From positions 1 to 64,000 of the forward strand of contig UQKL01000013.1 in assembly GCA_900541695.1 (NCBI GenBank): DNA of 64,000 nt, written 5' to 3'. A program made the position numbers and the translations under genes. The notes under the pieces were generated by a model that did not search any database, was not told where the DNA came from, and saw only the letters and a list, made by a program, of their open reading frames with translations. Source of the stretch: an uncultured Collinsella sp. Lineage in GTDB: Bacteria; Actinomycetota; Coriobacteriia; Coriobacteriales; Coriobacteriaceae. Positions 59,765 to 64,000 of the stretch are shown piece after piece (the stretch's first letter is position 1; each line of letters opens with the position of its first letter).

Positions 59765-59779
59765 TGTCATACGTTTACA
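59765..59779. promoter_or_regulatory. LacI-type operator in front of the regulator gene
   Basis: TGTCATACGTTTACA matches the two operators at 58599 and 58616 in 11 or more positions. It lies 20 bases before the regulator's ATG, consistent with autoregulation. Confidence 0.6.
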
Positions 59780-59893
59780 TACGAACAAAGCATACCCCAA
59801 CAACAGCGGGAAGACGGTAACAGTACATGTAAGTAAACGACTCATCCAAATAATTAGGAGAGTTTCGCCTAAAGGGTGACTACACAGGACCCC

Positions 59894-60022
59894 CGCCGGG
59901 GCTGTTTGGGCTACCTCCCAAAACATTCCGCAGGACGCAAAGAGGCTCGCCGCACGAAGTGCGCAGCGAGCCTCTTTGCATGTCCGAGGACGTTTTGGGA
60001 GGTAGCCCAAACAGCCCCGGCG
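59894..60022 (-). ncRNA. Conserved 3'-UTR hairpin motif after the glycyl-radical gene
   Basis: Outer arms 59894-59924 and 59992-60022 pair perfectly over 31 bases. In the minus (sense) direction the internal loop is GTCCTCGGACAT and GTCCTGCGGAAT. The inner stem GCAAAGAGGCTCGC (59937-59950) pairs perfectly with 59966-59979, with an apical CGCAC-GAA-GTGCG. It lies 22 bases after the stop. Confidence 0.8.
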
Positions 60023-60044
60023 ATCCTGCGGGAGTTGAGCCCCT

Positions 60045-60296
60045 TTAGAACTTGTCGTGGAAGGTACGCGCAATGACCTCGTCCTGCTGCTCCTTGGTGA
60101 GCGTGTGGAAGTTCACGGCATAGCCGGAAACGCGGATGGTCAGCTGCGGGTACTTCTCGGGGTGAGCCTGAGCGTCGAGCAGCGTCTCACGGTTGAAGAC
60201 GTTGATGTTCAGGTGGTGGCCACCCTTCTCGGCGTAAGCGTCGAGCATGTGGACCAGGTTATCGGCCTGGGTCTCGGAAACTTCAGAAACCTTCAT
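60045..60296 (-). CDS. grcA: Separate glycyl-radical subunit of pyruvate formate-lyase
   Basis: 83 residues. The radical glycine is Gly58 in RVSGYAVNF; the preceding [27 protein letters not shown] matches the C-terminal part of standard pyruvate formate-lyase closely, as does the YfiD/GrcA protein of E. coli. Here it follows by 85 bases a pflB whose own glycyl-radical domain is missing, so it is probably an obligatory subunit and not a rescue protein. GAAGGAGACAC precedes the ATG at 60296. Two hairpins lie between the genes and a conserved 3' motif follows. Confidence 0.9.
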   Translation of the reverse strand: MKVSEVSETQADNLVHMLDAYAEKGGHHLNINVFNRETLLDAQAHPEKYPQLTIRVSGYAVNFHTLTKEQQDEVIARTFHDKF

Positions 60297-60319
60297 AATG
60301 TGTCTCCTTCGATTAATAG

Positions 60320-60339
60320 GCGCCGGCCGAAACCGGCGC
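60320..60339 (-). terminator. Hairpin upstream of the glycyl-radical gene
   Basis: GCGCCGG pairs with CCGGCGC around a 6-base loop, 23 bases before the ATG. There is no T-run, so it may protect the downstream mRNA after processing. Confidence 0.5.
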
Positions 60340-60355
60340 ACTAATCAGTAATCGT

Positions 60356-60380
60356 TATTGTTAGTATAGCACTAACAATA
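60356..60380 (-). terminator. Hairpin directly after pflB
   Basis: TATTGTTAGT pairs with ACTAACAATA around a 5-base loop, 1 base after the pflB stop codon. AT-rich and short; a partial terminator or a processing site. Confidence 0.5.
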
Positions 60381-60381
60381 G

Positions 60382-62433
<2,052 letters not shown>

Positions 62434-62983
62434 TGTGTAACCACGCTCCTAGTTACGTGTAATGCGGCGCTCTCTCACACCGCTGCTTATTGAATTCTTG
62501 AATTTTCGGCTTGCACTACCGGCTTCTTCCGTTCTTCACCACATGTTGGTGCAGGGAAAAACGTTTGTCCACCTTGGAACTGCAACCCAAAACCCAAGAT
62601 TTCACCCGTTTGAGAAGGATAACATAGCGACCCTCTCCATCTGGGCTGTTATATGTTTCTTTTTTTATATCATAAGGGCGTTTTTTACAAACCCGCAGGA
62701 AATGCGAGCGTGAACAACTACCGTTCACCGATTTGTTTGGTATTTTTCCTTGCCTTTGTACGACGTTCGCTCTAGCTGTTATGCCAGCTTTAGCAGAGTA
62801 AAGTGCCTCTGAGTAGGCTTTGGGACATGCCTTACGATCTACCCCTTACTTTGCTGATACCGACGGTGTACGGAGGTCGCCTAAAGGTTGTTTTCTAGGC
62901 ATGACCCAAAATCTACCGTATAGGGTGCGCGTGCAAGGGTATCATCTTTCACCGAAAATAGTTTCTAGTGTTAGGGGTTTTCG
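62434..62983. other. Divergent regulatory region between pflB and marR
   Basis: 550 bases without a gene. The pflB side is AT-rich around 62650-62690 (TTTTTTTATATCATAAGGG) and has an inverted pair GTGAAC/GTTCAC at 62710-62728 that could bind a redox or other regulator. The marR side holds two related sequences, ACATGCCTTACGATCTACC (62825) and GGCATGACCCAAAATCTACCG (62898), about 73 bases apart, also seen near 45908. No clear -10/-35 pair was found for pflB. Confidence 0.4.
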
Positions 62984-62990
62984 GTGGAAG
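62946..62990 (+). promoter_or_regulatory. Inverted repeat covering the marR start codon
   Basis: CTTTCACCGAAAA (62946-62958) and TTTTCGGTGGAAG (62978-62990) pair with one mismatch around a 19-base spacer. The right arm contains the GTG start codon; AGGGG lies in the loop. It may be the MarR operator, an mRNA hairpin, or both. Confidence 0.5.
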
Positions 62991-63433
62991 ATACCGATTT
63001 CCATGAGCTTGGGAGTCAGCTCCTTACCGAGTTTGGCGGCATTCACCAGCGCGTTTCGCGCTTTGTGGACAAAGCTCTCAGCGGCGAGATGGCTGTCATG
63101 CGCGCCCTTATGCTCGCTGGCGGTTCGCTCACGCCGAGCGAACTCGCTGATCGCGCCTGGGTCTCGAACGCCCGCATTGCCAATATCCTACGTGCTCTCG
63201 AAGCCAAGGGCTGGGTTGAGCGTGAGCACTCAAAGACCGACCGTCGTCGCGTACACGTCATAGTGACCGACAAGGGATTCCAGGATCTCGAAATCAAACG
63301 CCGGGAATTCGAGGACCGCACCGCGGCTTTCCTCGAACAGCTCGGCGAAACAGATACCCAAGAGATGGTGCGCCTTCTTAGACGTGCCAACGAAATTATC
63401 GACCGCAATCAAGAAAGGAGAGATGCCGAGTGA
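62984..63433 (+). CDS. MarR-family transcriptional regulator
   Basis: 149 residues starting from GTG. A winged helix is clear: MAVMRALMLAGGSLTPSELADRAWVSNARIANILRALEAKGWVEREHSKTDRRRVHVIVTDKG, including the wing with DRRR. AGGGG lies 7 bases before the start. The stop overlaps the GTG of the ABC exporter gene by 4 bases, so both are made together; such MarR-ABC exporter operons are common and usually autoregulated. The inducer is unknown. Confidence 0.88.
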   Translation: MEDTDFHELGSQLLTEFGGIHQRVSRFVDKALSGEMAVMRALMLAGGSLTPSELADRAWVSNARIANILRALEAKGWVEREHSKTDRRRVHVIVTDKGFQDLEIKRREFEDRTAAFLEQLGETDTQEMVRLLRRANEIIDRNQERRDAE

Positions 63434-64000
63434 GGATTCTCAAGCTCTTTAAAAAGCATATCCTGGCACTGTTCACAGCTATCGTACTTATCGTAATCAG
63501 CTGCAACGCCGATCTGGCGCTGCCTACCTATATGAGCGACATCGTCGACGTGGGCGTGCAGCAAGGCGGTATCGCCTCGCCCGTGCCCGACACCATTCGC
63601 GCCGAATCGCTCGACGACCTCGAACTCTTCATGAGCGCCAAGGACGCCAAGGCTGTGGAGGCCGTGTTTAGCAAGGCTGACAAAAACGGCATTCGAACGT
63701 ACAAGGGCACCGAGGAAGAGCGTGCCGATGGAGGCAAAATTACCGACATTATGAGCCTGCCCGAGACCGTCGTCCTTTCGCTCAACCAGGGCATCGACGC
63801 CGACTCCATGGGAGACATGACCGGCACGTCCAGCGAGAAAGACAGCGACGCCGCTCAGGCCATGCCCACGCCCGAGCAAATGGCAGCGATGACGCCCGAG
63901 CAGCTCGCCGAGATGCAGCAGAAGGCCGCAGCGGCGCAGAATATGCAAAAGCAGATCGACGCCGACGGCGGCAAGATCACCATGAAGAGCCTGCGCCTGG
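63430..64000 (+). CDS. ABC exporter, N-terminal part (runs off the window)
   Basis: The frame opens at GTG overlapping the marR stop and stays open to the last base, 190 codons. It starts VRILKLFKKHILALFTAIVLIVI, the first membrane helix, followed by ALPTYMSDIVDVGVQQGG, the usual exporter opening. A long polar region follows (about 50-180), with repeats of MPTPEQMAAMTPEQLAEMQQK, which is unusual between the first and second helix and fits the heterodimeric MarR-linked exporters with an extended outer loop. The ATPase is outside the window. Confidence 0.8.
   Translation, partial: MRILKLFKKHILALFTAIVLIVISCNADLALPTYMSDIVDVGVQQGGIASPVPDTIRAESLDDLELFMSAKDAKAVEAVFSKADKNGIRTYKGTEEERADGGKITDIMSLPETVVLSLNQGIDADSMGDMTGTSSEKDSDAAQAMPTPEQMAAMTPEQLAEMQQKAAAAQNMQKQIDADGGKITMKSLRL

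Overview
The window is GC-rich, densely packed bacterial chromosome. Anaerobic pyruvate formate-lyase metabolism, Gram-positive style ribosome sites, an actinobacterial-type glutamate ABC transporter, a LexA-type CGAAC..GTTCG box and the overall gene repertoire suggest a gut Coriobacteriia of the Collinsella type. That assignment is inference from recognised protein families; there is no rRNA in the window. No rRNA, tRNA, IS element or CRISPR array was recognised.

Layout. 1-7.2 kb: a very small hydrophobic peptide gene with a convergent antisense RNA promoter (candidate type I toxin-antitoxin), a HAD phosphatase, a TetR-controlled MFS exporter, amtB-PII, and an HD-domain/CmpB-like membrane pair. 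7.4-14 kb: a dxs-like gene, an array of six alternating inverted 15-mers, a complete amino-acid ABC transporter and a class C26 glutamine-amidotransferase-like hydrolase. 14-20.6 kb: a RiPP cluster with a 42-residue six-cysteine precursor, an ABC self-protection set, a radical SAM/SPASM maturase interrupted by an in-frame TGA, an exporter and a DUF2975/XRE pair. 20.7-31 kb: an Hpt/GGDEF-REC-HD-GYP signalling pair, an alpha/beta hydrolase, a radical SAM protein, methionine aminopeptidase, a D-2-hydroxyacid dehydrogenase, a PIN/RelB-type toxin-antitoxin, an M18 aminopeptidase and a choloylglycine-hydrolase-family protein. 31-43 kb: 6-phosphofructokinase, a membrane-anchored XRE regulator, an FtsX-type ABC exporter, a GyrI-like protein under a perfect LexA box, a CLC channel, a TIGR00266 protein and a two-component system. 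43-50 kb: ogt and the divergent aspartate-family block asd-lysC / thrC-thrB. 50-62.5 kb: engB, a nucleosidase, pflA, degV, a LacI-regulated sucrose/fructan operon, and a pyruvate formate-lyase split into a 683-residue core and a separate 83-residue glycyl-radical subunit. 63-64 kb: marR followed by an ABC exporter that runs off the end.

The intergenic DNA carries much structure. At least four dispersed hairpin families recur. The most notable is an extended hairpin found just after the stop codons of pfkA, thrB, asd and the glycyl-radical subunit, always in the sense orientation of the upstream gene. Its outer and inner stems differ but pair, while the internal loop is nearly invariant, as expected of a 3'-UTR RNA motif. 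All calls come from reading the sequence; no database search was possible.
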